A stretch of 64,000 bases of DNA from SKVR01 sp964589855 (GCA_964589855.1 CAZPVB010000002.1:1-64000); one strand, 5' to 3'; shown: positions 17,388 to 27,805, numbered from the stretch's first letter. A program made the numbers and translations. The notes: generated by a model not told the origin, from the letters alone.

Positions 17388-18575
17388 TTAATTATCATTC
17401 TCTAACCATAGAAGTGGATATCGCATCACCAGGTTGCGTTGTACTTCTGTTACTTCAGGATCAGGTTCCAGTTCTTTCCACAATTCAATATACTTTTCAT
17501 TTGAATAGGCAATGCCTCCAAGCACCAATGCAGGTTGCCTTACCGGCCAGTCATCCCAGTACAATACATCTTGCTGGTAGGGCCATACCGATTTGTCTTT
17601 GATATAAGGATAAAGAAATTCGAGACCTTTTTTCAGTCCTCTGCCATCTTCCAGGGTAAAATTCCATAAATTTTCATCGCCTGCCAGGGTAAGTATTTGT
17701 GCCAGCATACTTATGGCATCGAGGTTAAAAAGTGAATAGCCGTAGGGTTTGGTTCTGTCAATCTCCAGAGGGAAACTTCCGTCAGCAGCCATTTGTGAGG
17801 GAAGAAGATGCTCTTTAAATCTTGTTTTGCAGAACTGAATCATTTCATCATTGCCTGTCAGCAGCGCATAAGTTGAAGCCTGCACTGCCCAAACAGTTCC
17901 ATGATTGTTGGGATGGATCATTTCAGCCTGACCGTATTCATGGGTATAAATCCAGGTAAGAAAGTCACTGAACCATTCTTTAATGATTTGAATGTCGCTG
18001 CTGTTAACACCCGATGCATCAGCCAGTAACTGTGCACTACGGGCAGCTTCCACCAAATGCAGTCCATCAATTATTCCTATGCCACGACCGGTATGCCGGC
18101 CCATTATTGCCTGGGAGTAGAGCATGTGAGGATTCATTCTGGTAGAATCATTCACAAACCAGGCGTTAAGGTGCTTCATGGCTTCGGATGCGTATTGGTC
18201 ATCGCCGGTAAGAATCCACTTGCTGGTCATTGCACCCACAATGCGACTCATACGCACCATGGCCAGACGGTGGTCAACAAAGTTATCGGGGTTGCTCATG
18301 CCATCGCGCTGCACGTAAGGTCCATCAGGATTTTCAGGATCGGGCCACCAATAATCGCCTTCAGAATAAAAATCATTGCGGGTGCCTGCACTGCGCTCAG
18401 AAAATGCATCGGTTACCATAATGGCAGGTAAATCCATATATTCTTTCACCAGATCATCAATTCTGCTCTTTTCGGTTTTTCGTACTTCGTTTTGTAATGA
18501 TTGCTCTTCATTCAACTGGCAGGAAATAAATAAGGGAAGAAAAATCGCAAGTAGTGTTAGTGTGCTAATTCTCAT
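17388..18575 (-). CDS. PL38-like (Alginate_lyase fold) polysaccharide lyase lipoprotein
   Basis: Starting at the ATG at 18575 the protein has a lipoprotein signal (LPLFISC) and a single alpha-toroid lyase domain. Family features include DYWWPDPENPDGPYVQRDG near residue 75, YSQAIMGRHTGRGIGIIDG, and WIHPNNHGTVWAVQ-like sequence (MIHPNNHGTVWAVQ), where the Asn-His pair is characteristic of this alginate-lyase superfamily. PL38 members have been described acting on glucuronan and polymannuronate. A start at 18626 would add 17 residues without signal character. The lipoprotein anchor suggests a periplasmic or outer-membrane lyase that finishes oligosaccharides made outside by the T9SS lyases. It directly precedes the GH88-deacetylase gene. 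Confidence 0.82.
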   Translation of the reverse strand: MRISTLTLLAIFLPLFISCQLNEEQSLQNEVRKTEKSRIDDLVKEYMDLPAIMVTDAFSERSAGTRNDFYSEGDYWWPDPENPDGPYVQRDGMSNPDNFVDHRLAMVRMSRIVGAMTSKWILTGDDQYASEAMKHLNAWFVNDSTRMNPHMLYSQAIMGRHTGRGIGIIDGLHLVEAARSAQLLADASGVNSSDIQIIKEWFSDFLTWIYTHEYGQAEMIHPNNHGTVWAVQASTYALLTGNDEMIQFCKTRFKEHLLPSQMAADGSFPLEIDRTKPYGYSLFNLDAISMLAQILTLAGDENLWNFTLEDGRGLKKGLEFLYPYIKDKSVWPYQQDVLYWDDWPVRQPALVLGGIAYSNEKYIELWKELEPDPEVTEVQRNLVMRYPLLWLENDN

Positions 18576-18670
18576 AGAGAAGTTTGATTTTAAAATTGAG
18601 ATGATTGATTGAGAGGGATTCAACAATTGTAGTGTGATTTTATTCGCAAATGAACAGCGGAAATCTTAAA

Positions 18671-18710
18671 AGAAAAAAAGAGTGCAGATACACGATGGCA
18701 TCTGCACTCT
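18671..18710 (-). terminator. Rho-independent terminator after the 1645-residue beta-helix gene
   Basis: Read on the minus strand, an 11-bp perfect stem (AGAGTGCAGAT pairing with ATCTGCACTCT, loop of ten bases) is followed by CTTTTTTTCTTTT. It lies just 15 bases after the stop of the giant beta-helix gene and before the PL38 gene, so it should end or attenuate transcription inside the locus. Confidence 0.85.
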
Positions 18711-18724
18711 TATCAGACCTTAGT

Positions 18725-21700
18725 TTATTGTACAATAATTTTTGAAGTGGTTACATGGTTGGAAGCATCCAGTACCTTAACAATGTAAACACCTTTCTGA
18801 TCCATACCTGCAGAAATACGATTGGTTTCATTACCATCGATATTCATGATTTTTCTGCCTGAGATGTCATATATTGCCACCTGTGTAATATTTTCATTTT
18901 CAGAAGAAACAATAATATTTCCATTGTAATTGAATACCCTTACAGCGTTTTCATTTATGGTTTCCAATCCGGTACTCATGGTAATATTGACCGGGTTTGA
19001 TCCTTTTTCAGAAATATTACCGGCAGCATCAATGGCGTATGCAAAGTATATTCCAGGTGTTAATCCGCTGGTGGATATCTCAATATCTGTATCGGCAGAT
19101 GTAACATCAGCAACACCAGCATTACTAATGGCAACAGCTGTGAGGAAATCGGCCAGTGTGGATTGTGGTTCTCCATCGAGCATGATATACACCCTGCCAT
19201 TGTCTTCACTACTTTGTACCATTACATAGCTATCTGCTCCATTTGTGGCAGATTGCACCTCTGCGCTTACCACAGGGGCAATACCATCGGTAATGGTAAT
19301 GATGCTCTCATCTTTATCCGACATGTTGCCACTTCCATCTACAAAGTAGGCGTGATAGATGCCGGGAGTAATGGCATAAGTAGATATTGCTACATCCGTA
19401 TAGGATGCTGTAACTTCTGCTTTGGCGCCATTGCCGGCAGCAACTGCATTGTCCAGGTCTTCTTCCGTTTCCTGTGCAACTCCGTCAAGAATAATATATA
19501 CATATCCGGATCCCAACGAAGCTTGTACTGTAACGGTTTGATCCATACCATTTGTTGCATCTTGTTGTTCTGCAAACACAACGGGCATAAGCTCTTCAAC
19601 AGTATATGTAACACTGTTTTGGTCAGGATCCACAACATTTCCACTCAGGTCTTCCACGTTGGCAACTGTAATAACAATTTCAAGGTCTGTTAACCCAACA
19701 AAGCTACCTGTGGTAATCACAACTGCATGGAAATTATAGAGCTCAACATTGGTTACGTTTCCTGTTAACCCGGCTGACCCGCTCATCGTATAGTTTTCAG
19801 GAGTTATTGCCGAGGTGGTATCAATGGGTTCGCTAAATCTGATAAGCAAGGTAGAATCTGTTAAAGCGAGTACTTCCTGCAATACTTTAGGACCTAAAAC
19901 ATCCGCCCAGCGAAGGTCTCCCAAAGGTAGTCCATCACTTCCCAAAGAATAAAGAGTCATATTTTCAAGTGTGAGGTCGCCTTCACTGGGGTTAGCAAAT
20001 TGAGGATCCTGGTTCCATACATTGGTACCAACAACACCATTTCCTACAGCAACAGGAGGATTGGCTTCGAAGTAGTTGAAATAATCGATTGTTGACTGAT
20101 TTGTATCATCACCATAAATATCGAAAATGGTAGGTGAGGGGGAGTTTGCAAAGATAGAGTTGGTTACGGTAACTTTTGTCAATGAATCAGCCAATATTAC
20201 ATCCTTTGTTTCCGACCCCACGTTGTAAAAGGTAGCATGATCAATATCAATAGGAAATTCGGCATTTACAGAAGGTTGATCCTTGATACGGATGGCCTCT
20301 TCAGGAATATTCATAAAAGTACAGTTGGTAATTTCCATTTTGTCCCAGGTAGGAGAGTCCTCACTGGACAGACCGGTCATGCTGATGGCTTCCATGTCTT
20401 CAAAAATACAATTGCGGAAAATAATGCTGTCGGCGTGGGTACCGCCGTATGTTTTCAGAATTGTACCTGTTTCTTTCAGTACACCGCGGAAGTGGCAATC
20501 TTCAACAACGAGAGAATAATTACCAATGTTTGAATCAGCGCGAATCATATATTTTACCGGGTAGGTTGGGTGCTCTTTGCTATTCAATTCTACTCCTTTA
20601 AGAGTTAAGGAAGAACCATCAGCGAACAATCTGAATATCTGGTATGTTCCGGATTCTCTGTAATTGCTGATTACAGGTCGATTTACAAGGTCTCTGTCGG
20701 CCATGATGGTAATTTTTGCAGTGATTTTATGCCATGCTTCCAGCGCGTAATCACCGCCATCGGTGGTTAATACAAATACATCACCATCGCTGGCAGAAAT
20801 AATATCGTTGGAAAGTTCTGCTGTTTGCTGGTCAGTATAATATCTTATTAATGGAATATATTCGGTAACCGTTACGCTGTTTGTACTTACATCAGAAATG
20901 TTTTCAGATAAATCAACTGCATAGGCAAAATAAGTTCCAGGAGTAACACCGTCCATTGAAACACCAATTTCCAGATCACCACCCGGTTCTACCATTCCCA
21001 TGGCGCCGTTTCCGGCATCAACAGCCGCCTGAAGATCGGCAACTGTTGCTACAGTTTCGCCCTCAAGAATCAGGTAAACACCACCGGGCTCGTTAGTTGT
21101 TACCATAACGGGATCTTCGCCTGAGGAATTGTTTACTTCCTGGGCATCAAGGGTTACAACAGGTGCGGTAATATCTGTAAGAACTACCTGGTTTTCACTT
21201 GGATCTGATATGTTATTAAAATCATCTACGGCATAGGCATGGTAGTTTCCAACCAGTATGCCAGAAACGGGCAATTGAACATCGGTATCCGCTGTTTCCA
21301 CCACAGCACCTACACCCACATAATTATCGATTGCTGTTTGAAAATCTTCAATAACTGTTATTACCTGATCTTCTCTGATGAGATAAATCATACCGGTTTC
21401 ATTACTCTGAGCCAGGGCAACAACACCCGGATCGTTGTTCAGTTCCTGCTGTGCCATGGTAACTACAGGTGGTGTTTCATCTAAATATGTATAAGTAGCC
21501 ACGTTGGCATCTCCCACCGGGTTACCTGCAAGGTCTGTTACATTTTCAACTGTAACCACAACTGTTTCATTGAAATTCATGGTGCTTAAATCAGGTACTT
21601 CGAGTAAAACACTTTTGAAGTCATCTGCCAAAACAGCACTGGTTGGGTTTCCTGTTAATCCAAATGTACCACTCAGTGTGTAATTAGTAAGCAGAACAGC

Positions 21701-23662
21701 ACTTTCTGATTCTACTATTTCATTGAACTCAACACTAACATGTGTATCATCAACTCTGATAAGTTCTTCGTAAACAACAGGTGCAAAAGTATCGTCGTAC
21801 CAGGTTAGGTCACCTATAATTTGTAAGTCTCCACCAATCATCTCATCAGCGTTAAGCAGTGTAAGATTATTGTTTGCGGCATCTGCATAAATGGGGTCAA
21901 CTTCAATTGAATTAGTGGCAACGGGTAGAGTTTCAAAGCCATTCACATAGCAATAATCAGGGGTGGCAAAAGCTTCTTCAATTGAGCCAGCTACTTCGCT
22001 GAATATACTGTTGGTAATCTGTACGTTACCCGTCATATCCCTGAATTTAAACACACCATCAGAACCACTGATATTGTTAAATGTAGCATGATCAACTGTA
22101 ACATCTGTACCTATTGCAACCACACCACCGGAAGATCTGTAATAAATAACCGGACCACCAATATTGTTAAATGAACTATTGGTAATGTTTACAGCACCAT
22201 AAGTTTCTTCTGTTGTATAAAAATTTATAAAACGTTGGCCAGAATCCCATACCAGTGTATTTTCAACAGAAATAGTAGAACCACCTGCCTGTATTCTGAA
22301 GCATCCGTTACTGTTGGTGTTACCGTGTATATCACAGTCTTTCACATGAATATTCACCTGGTCGTCAGACCGAACCAATAAACCAATTTCGTTCGACTGA
22401 TCAAACTCAAGGTTTTCAAGGGTTAGTGTAATTACCTCACTGGTATTTCTAACCCTGAAAATACCTGCCCAGCTGTTGGGGTTTGCGGTAAAACTCAGAA
22501 CGGGTTTATTGACAAGATCGTCAGCCCCTTTGATAGTAGCGGTTGCCGAAAAGTCGGGTGCTTCGGTAAAGTCATAAACTCCACCATCGGTAGTCAAAAT
22601 ATAGGTATCGTGTGCAGATGCATTGATATCAGCAATTAAATCAGCAATCTGATCTGTTGTATATTCATTTGGAACAGATGAATCATCGTACCAACTCAGG
22701 TCGCCTAATGTCTGAGAGTCTCCACCAATCATTTCATCAGCATTCATCAGGGTAAGATCATTATTATCAGCATCAGCAAAAACGGGTGCGGTTTCGATTG
22801 AGTTGGTTGCCACGGGTACAGTTTCAAAACCATTTACATAGCAATAATCAGGGGTGGCAAATGCTTCTTCAATTGAGCCATCTACGTTACTGAATATGCT
22901 GTTGGTAATTTGAATCGTACCTGTCATATCCCTGAACTTAAATACCCCTTCTGTTCCACCAATGTTGTTAAAGGTAGAATGATCAACGGTTACATCGGTA
23001 CCAATGGCAACAATACCACCGGAAGAGCGGTAATAAATAACAGGACCACCAATGTTGTTGAACGAACAGTTAACAACACTCACTGCACCAAAAGATACAT
23101 CGGTTGTGTAGAAATTTATAAACCTTTGTCCAGAATCATATACCAACGTATTTTCGAGAGAAACGGTGGAACCAGCGCCCTCTATCCGGAAGCTTCCGTT
23201 GCTATTGGTATTGCCATATATAGTACAGTTTTTCACTACTATATCTGCCTGGTCATCAGAACGGATCAGCAGACCGATTTCAGTGGACTGGTCAAATTCC
23301 AGATTTTCAAGGGTTAGTGTAATTACTTCGGTTGTGTTTCTAACTCTGAAAATACCCGCCCAGTTGTTGGGATTGGTTGTAAAGCTCACAACAGGTTTGT
23401 TGTCAAGGTTGTCAGCTCCTTTAATAGTAGCAGTTGCCGATACGTCGGGTGCTTCGGTAAAGTCATAAACTCCCCCATCGGTGCTTAGAATATACGTTTC
23501 ATATGCTGATGCATTGATGTCTGCAATCAAATCAGCCAGCTGATCCACGGTATATTCATTTGATGTTTGGGCACTCCCAAGATAACTTGTGAGCAGAAGC
23601 GCCATGAAAATGAAAGTCATTTTTGAGATGACGATCTTTTGAATGTTTGTAAATACCTTCAT
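18725..23662 (-). CDS. Giant T9SS-secreted DUF4957/DUF5123-type beta-helix protein with duplicated modules
   Basis: The 1645-residue protein has a signal peptide and two beta-helix modules (residues about 35-331 and 332-640) that are near copies of each other. Each begins NEYTxDQxADLIADINASA and ends GDLxWYDD. Ig-like and short repeat domains follow (for example NNDPGVVALAQSNETGMIYL), then a third, diverged beta-helix module (about 945-1270), more Ig-like repeats and a T9SS tail (AVRVFNYNGNIIVSSENEN to SKIIVQ). Modules of this DUF4957/DUF5123 type accompany polysaccharide lyases in Bacteroidota loci and may bind or cleave acidic glycans; no catalytic residues are recognised here. A terminator follows the gene. 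The duplicated modules are similar at DNA level, implying recent duplication. Confidence 0.8.
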   Translation of the reverse strand: MKVFTNIQKIVISKMTFIFMALLLTSYLGSAQTSNEYTVDQLADLIADINASAYETYILSTDGGVYDFTEAPDVSATATIKGADNLDNKPVVSFTTNPNNWAGIFRVRNTTEVITLTLENLEFDQSTEIGLLIRSDDQADIVVKNCTIYGNTNSNGSFRIEGAGSTVSLENTLVYDSGQRFINFYTTDVSFGAVSVVNCSFNNIGGPVIYYRSSGGIVAIGTDVTVDHSTFNNIGGTEGVFKFRDMTGTIQITNSIFSNVDGSIEEAFATPDYCYVNGFETVPVATNSIETAPVFADADNNDLTLMNADEMIGGDSQTLGDLSWYDDSSVPNEYTTDQIADLIADINASAHDTYILTTDGGVYDFTEAPDFSATATIKGADDLVNKPVLSFTANPNSWAGIFRVRNTSEVITLTLENLEFDQSNEIGLLVRSDDQVNIHVKDCDIHGNTNSNGCFRIQAGGSTISVENTLVWDSGQRFINFYTTEETYGAVNITNSSFNNIGGPVIYYRSSGGVVAIGTDVTVDHATFNNISGSDGVFKFRDMTGNVQITNSIFSEVAGSIEEAFATPDYCYVNGFETLPVATNSIEVDPIYADAANNNLTLLNADEMIGGDLQIIGDLTWYDDTFAPVVYEELIRVDDTHVSVEFNEIVESESAVLLTNYTLSGTFGLTGNPTSAVLADDFKSVLLEVPDLSTMNFNETVVVTVENVTDLAGNPVGDANVATYTYLDETPPVVTMAQQELNNDPGVVALAQSNETGMIYLIREDQVITVIEDFQTAIDNYVGVGAVVETADTDVQLPVSGILVGNYHAYAVDDFNNISDPSENQVVLTDITAPVVTLDAQEVNNSSGEDPVMVTTNEPGGVYLILEGETVATVADLQAAVDAGNGAMGMVEPGGDLEIGVSMDGVTPGTYFAYAVDLSENISDVSTNSVTVTEYIPLIRYYTDQQTAELSNDIISASDGDVFVLTTDGGDYALEAWHKITAKITIMADRDLVNRPVISNYRESGTYQIFRLFADGSSLTLKGVELNSKEHPTYPVKYMIRADSNIGNYSLVVEDCHFRGVLKETGTILKTYGGTHADSIIFRNCIFEDMEAISMTGLSSEDSPTWDKMEITNCTFMNIPEEAIRIKDQPSVNAEFPIDIDHATFYNVGSETKDVILADSLTKVTVTNSIFANSPSPTIFDIYGDDTNQSTIDYFNYFEANPPVAVGNGVVGTNVWNQDPQFANPSEGDLTLENMTLYSLGSDGLPLGDLRWADVLGPKVLQEVLALTDSTLLIRFSEPIDTTSAITPENYTMSGSAGLTGNVTNVELYNFHAVVITTGSFVGLTDLEIVITVANVEDLSGNVVDPDQNSVTYTVEELMPVVFAEQQDATNGMDQTVTVQASLGSGYVYIILDGVAQETEEDLDNAVAAGNGAKAEVTASYTDVAISTYAITPGIYHAYFVDGSGNMSDKDESIITITDGIAPVVSAEVQSATNGADSYVMVQSSEDNGRVYIMLDGEPQSTLADFLTAVAISNAGVADVTSADTDIEISTSGLTPGIYFAYAIDAAGNISEKGSNPVNITMSTGLETINENAVRVFNYNGNIIVSSENENITQVAIYDISGRKIMNIDGNETNRISAGMDQKGVYIVKVLDASNHVTTSKIIVQ

Positions 23663-23752
23663 GATGTTTGTTTTTAGAGTGATAATTAATTGGTTTTTAT
23701 AGCGAGAAAATCCTGAAGTATGTGTTTGGTAAGGATGAAAAAATGTATTGAA

Positions 23753-26143
23753 TTAATAGAAAAACTTGGTCTCTATTTCCCCCTTGTCATTCATCAGCCT
23801 GAGAATAAAAGGGACAAATCTGTCCATTGGAAGAGGTACGGCATAATCACCATTGATGTTGATCTCCTGAGCGATTGCACGTCCTGAAATATCAAAAACA
23901 AAAAGGTTGTACTTTTCTGCTTCATTGGCAGGTTGTACGAATAACTTACCATTGCTGATAAACCAGTTTATCTCTATTTGGGTTTCTTCAAATACAGACG
24001 TAACGGGTCCTGTTTGTTCCACGATTACTGCCACATCGTCTGGTAGTGAGACTCTGCCATCGGTATCAGTGGCAAAGTACCGGTAAATGCCTCCATGAAG
24101 ACCTTCAGTGTAAATAGGTACTGTAACACCGGGTTGAGCAACCTCTGCCCGCGCAGCCATGTGATTGGCCAGTGAGTTTTCTATATCTTCTATTGTGGTG
24201 ATATTTTCGCTTAACCTGATGAGGTAAACAAATCCTGTTTTTGTGCTTTTTGCAACCCCAAATCCTCCGGGTTCGTTGTTGGTGGAAATTTCTATACCCT
24301 CAACAACAGGTCGCTCATCAGGTACGACATATTCGCTGCTGTTGAGTCCTGTAACAGAGAGTCCACTTTCAGAAAGCACATTACTGGAAATGATTCGAAT
24401 GAGCGATTCGGCCGGAAGTATCCCCAGATCAGAGAAAATAAACTTTACTGATTGGTTATCAACTAATTCTAACACAAACGGTTCATCGTTTATTCCTGCT
24501 GTACCACCCACTTCAAAATTTTCAGGGACCACGGTTGACGGATCAACGGGAAGATTGAAATTCATCACAAAGACAGAATCACTGAGTTTTTCAAGATTGA
24601 TAAATGTTGAAAAAACGATGGTTCCATTCAATCTTTGATCGAGTTGAGTTTCGTAGAGTGATTGGGGAAAAATCCCGGTTTTATTGTGACCCACCCATAC
24701 ACCATCAGGTCTGTCAGGTCTTGCACCAGGTAGTTTTTCTCCCATGAATCCAAAGTTGTAGTTTTTTGCAGATGCCCAGGGACTCTGACAAACGGAACCA
24801 CTTCCTTCACAGTTCCAGAATACCTGATTGGCACCAGCCCATCCGTGGCCAGAACCCATATCGTCGCGGTCCTGTACATTGATCTGGTTATCGGTTGTGA
24901 TTTGATCGAACAATGCGCCCATGGCCCAGCGATGATGCGGACCTATATCGCTATAAGCATTGCTTGCCGTACTTTGTGTAAAAACATTAGGTCCGCATAC
25001 ACGTGATCCCAAAACATAGTCGTGTCGTCCTTCTGTGGTCTCACAATTTTTAAATAAATTAAGTTGCCCTTCGCAGTAGAACGAATAGCGGCGTGCTCCT
25101 GTAATAATAGATTTTGGCTCATAACTTCCGCAATTGATAACCGAGATCATTTTGGCATTGCGCTTTACAGATACACATGCATAGGCAAAGTACCATGATT
25201 TCACATCTCTGACCCAACCATTTTTTACCGAGTTATATTCAACGGCAGTCCATGCATGGTCTTCGTCTGTTTCGGAGGCGTATTCAGACTTAAAGGCAAT
25301 GTTCTCAACACCAACATTCTCTATCCGATCGAAAGATGCCTTGTAGACCATGCCACCACCAAAGTTTTCATCCAGGGCCATTACAATAGGATTTCTGAAA
25401 AACAGGGTATCCCCATTGATTTGGGTAAGCGTTCTCTCAAAATAAAAACTATAGCTTGCCGGTGTCCATTGTTGCGTTGGATCTCCGGGTGTTCCTTCTG
25501 TTATCTGATCCATTTTAATAGCAGAAATCCACTCCTGAGTACCGGGACGATAAATAGCGATCAGATCTCCGGTCTGAAAACCTGATGCATTTTCAACCAC
25601 AAGGTATTGCCTTCCCACAGGGACAAAATCTTCAACCACCTCAACACCGGTGGCGGACTGTATCTGCAAAGTTGAACTGTTTCCGGCAACCACCAACGAA
25701 CGATCATCGGTACCGGTGGCCCAGACTACCGTTCCCTCGTCATCATTGCCTTCACCTTTGACAACAATGCCACTTTGGGTAATGGTTAACTGTCCTTCAA
25801 CCTGGTATTCACCAGATTTCAGCAATACAGCACCTCTGAAACCATTGGCATCTGGTTCAACATCGTAAAGAGATTCAATGGCTGCCTGTATAGTTGCGCC
25901 ATCTTCGCCTTCAACAGGCGAAACTTCAACTGCAACAGGAACATCAGGAATGGGCTCATCACCGTATTTATATCCCACATGACTGAAATCGGGTATGATG
26001 TTGCCCTCTTCATCGGGTGTATAACTCAGGGTGCCCCCGTTGCCAAAATAGACATATTCGGATGACCAGTTACTCTGCGCTCCCACTGAATATGCTATGC
26101 AGATAATGAGAAGAGCAGGAATATATTTTAAAATTTGCGTCAT
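23753..26143 (-). CDS. T9SS-secreted pectate-lyase-like beta-helix protein, candidate new polysaccharide lyase
   Basis: The 796-residue protein has a signal peptide (ending SVGAQ) and a Pectate_lyase_3-like start (GATIQAAIESLYDVEPDANG, then GAVLLKSGEYQVEGQLTI). A parallel beta-helix follows to about residue 480 with conserved-looking polar clusters: DEDHAWTAVEYNSVKNGWVR, FAYACVSVKRNAKMISVIN, EGRHDYVLGSRVCGPN and SDIGPHHRWAMGALFDQI. Such His/Arg/Lys/Asp-rich faces are typical of lyase active sites. I could not place it in a PL family. Ig-like domains and a T9SS tail complete it. It is in the locus operon between two other beta-helix proteins, 90 bases upstream of the giant one, which supports a role in binding or cutting the same glycan. 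Confidence 0.7.
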   Translation of the reverse strand: MTQILKYIPALLIICIAYSVGAQSNWSSEYVYFGNGGTLSYTPDEEGNIIPDFSHVGYKYGDEPIPDVPVAVEVSPVEGEDGATIQAAIESLYDVEPDANGFRGAVLLKSGEYQVEGQLTITQSGIVVKGEGNDDEGTVVWATGTDDRSLVVAGNSSTLQIQSATGVEVVEDFVPVGRQYLVVENASGFQTGDLIAIYRPGTQEWISAIKMDQITEGTPGDPTQQWTPASYSFYFERTLTQINGDTLFFRNPIVMALDENFGGGMVYKASFDRIENVGVENIAFKSEYASETDEDHAWTAVEYNSVKNGWVRDVKSWYFAYACVSVKRNAKMISVINCGSYEPKSIITGARRYSFYCEGQLNLFKNCETTEGRHDYVLGSRVCGPNVFTQSTASNAYSDIGPHHRWAMGALFDQITTDNQINVQDRDDMGSGHGWAGANQVFWNCEGSGSVCQSPWASAKNYNFGFMGEKLPGARPDRPDGVWVGHNKTGIFPQSLYETQLDQRLNGTIVFSTFINLEKLSDSVFVMNFNLPVDPSTVVPENFEVGGTAGINDEPFVLELVDNQSVKFIFSDLGILPAESLIRIISSNVLSESGLSVTGLNSSEYVVPDERPVVEGIEISTNNEPGGFGVAKSTKTGFVYLIRLSENITTIEDIENSLANHMAARAEVAQPGVTVPIYTEGLHGGIYRYFATDTDGRVSLPDDVAVIVEQTGPVTSVFEETQIEINWFISNGKLFVQPANEAEKYNLFVFDISGRAIAQEININGDYAVPLPMDRFVPFILRLMNDKGEIETKFFY

Positions 26144-26212
26144 AACACAATTATTAGATTATGATTGTTTCTGAAAACTAAGGTTGTTTTCCCCTGCATA
26201 TCAGAAGATTAA

Positions 26213-27805
26213 TCATTGAACGCGCAATAGTTTACCGCTCTTCGTGTATGATGCCGTCTCAATTTGATAAAACAGCACACGGTTACTAACTTTTGTACCA
26301 CTTGTATTGGTTGCATCCCAGGTAAGGTTATATTCACCGATGGGTTGCTCTGCATGTATCAATTGATTGATTTCTCTTCCGCTTACGTCGTAAATGGTAA
26401 CGGTAACCATCCCTTTTTTCATTACCTCGTAAGATATATTTACGGTATGATTGAAAGGGTTAGGAAATGCATTCACCGCAGGTTCGTGGATTACAAGCTG
26501 TTCTGTTCCGGTTTCAATTCCCGGGAAATAGTTGAGGTTTCCAACAGGTAGTCCGCCATCGGCAGCGGTATAAGATTGTGAGTTTGTATCATAGGAAAGA
26601 TCAATCTGATCAGAGAAATATCCACCGTCTCCACCAACACACCAGCTATCGGGGTAGGTTCCGGCACTGGGATCGGCATAATAAAGTGCAATATAGGAAA
26701 TCTGGGGATCGCACATGGTGGTAAACTCCAGTGGTTCTGAAAAATACATATTGTCTGCATTTTCTTCGCCAATTGCCTGAATAAGGAGTGGGTTTACAAA
26801 ATCGGGTTGACTTACTGAGTCTATCTGATTCCATAGGTTGATTACTGATTCATCCCAGTAAATATTGTTGTTTCTTATCTCATAACTGCCATTTTCATGG
26901 ATGGTATCCAGTGTAATAACAGAAAACCGTGGTGGTTCTTCAGGTTGAGTTTGTTCGGAAGTAAGAGCATCGGTATGACCAATCATCACAACATTGGCAA
27001 AAACAGAATTTTTCACTGTAGCGTTAATACAGTTACCCAATTGTATTCCACCGTGCCTTCCCACGGTATTAACTGCCGTTAGGTGATCGATATACAAATA
27101 ATTTACCTTTGTATTCATATTTCTGATAATCCTGTCAGTAAGATTGTAGGTGGTAGAGTTTTCAATGATAAGAGTATCCAGAAACTGGGCTTCCGGTCTG
27201 AGGTCAATAAACCTTCCGTTTCCACCAAATGCAGTGCGGTATCCGATGTTTCCCATGGTGCAGTTCTTAACAAAAATACTCAGCGAGTCGGCACGGGCAC
27301 AAACAGAAGCTGCCCTGTCGCCATCGAAAGAAACGTTGATAAACTCATATCGTCCGCCGGTACCTCTTAATTCCACTTCCCAGTGTTGAAAACCACCATC
27401 AGGCAGATATCCCATAAAGGCGATATTTTCAAGTGTCATATCATAATATGAACGGATATAATCGAGTCCGTAGGTACCATCAGATTTTTCAGATGGTTGT
27501 ATTTCTGGTGGTAAACCTTCGCCTTCTTTACCTCTGATATGCAATTTGAAATCAAAGTTTTCAATTTGTTTTCCCAGGTAGTAAATCTGATTTCTGTTAA
27601 GTTCAAAGATTACATTAGGGTTGGTTTCTCTTTCTACCGAATCTTCCAAAATGGCATAGTAGAGAAGGTTTTTATAAGGTTCGGGATCTTCGCCCGATGC
27701 AGGGTCCCATCCTTGTACTTCTACAATCCGGGTTTCTTGCGCAAAAAGACCAAGGGAAATAATCAACAGTAACAGCGTTACAAAAAGCGTGTAATGATTT
27801 TTCAT
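26213..27805 (-). CDS. T9SS-secreted DUF4957/DUF5123-type beta-helix protein
   Basis: The 530-residue protein has a signal peptide (ending GLFAQ) and a parallel beta-helix of about 400 residues (YDMTLENIAFMGYLPDGG, LSIFVKNCTMGNIGYRTAFG, LYIDHLTAVNTVGRHGGIQL). It resembles the third module of the giant protein downstream. The end of the helix domain has a GLPVGNLNYFPG signature like the GDLxWYDD closing of those modules. A FlgD-like T9SS type A tail (NAFPNPFNHTVNISYEV to KLLRVQ) finishes it. It begins 33 bases after the TonB receptor stop. In a locus without SusD it could serve as the surface glycan-binding partner of the receptor; this is an inference. Confidence 0.72.
   Translation of the reverse strand: MKNHYTLFVTLLLLIISLGLFAQETRIVEVQGWDPASGEDPEPYKNLLYYAILEDSVERETNPNVIFELNRNQIYYLGKQIENFDFKLHIRGKEGEGLPPEIQPSEKSDGTYGLDYIRSYYDMTLENIAFMGYLPDGGFQHWEVELRGTGGRYEFINVSFDGDRAASVCARADSLSIFVKNCTMGNIGYRTAFGGNGRFIDLRPEAQFLDTLIIENSTTYNLTDRIIRNMNTKVNYLYIDHLTAVNTVGRHGGIQLGNCINATVKNSVFANVVMIGHTDALTSEQTQPEEPPRFSVITLDTIHENGSYEIRNNNIYWDESVINLWNQIDSVSQPDFVNPLLIQAIGEENADNMYFSEPLEFTTMCDPQISYIALYYADPSAGTYPDSWCVGGDGGYFSDQIDLSYDTNSQSYTAADGGLPVGNLNYFPGIETGTEQLVIHEPAVNAFPNPFNHTVNISYEVMKKGMVTVTIYDVSGREINQLIHAEQPIGEYNLTWDATNTSGTKVSNRVLFYQIETASYTKSGKLLRVQ

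Noticed and set aside
19163..19693. 176-codon plus-strand frame
   Set aside because: It is antisense to repeats of the giant beta-helix gene and looks Cys/Ile-rich without protein-family features.
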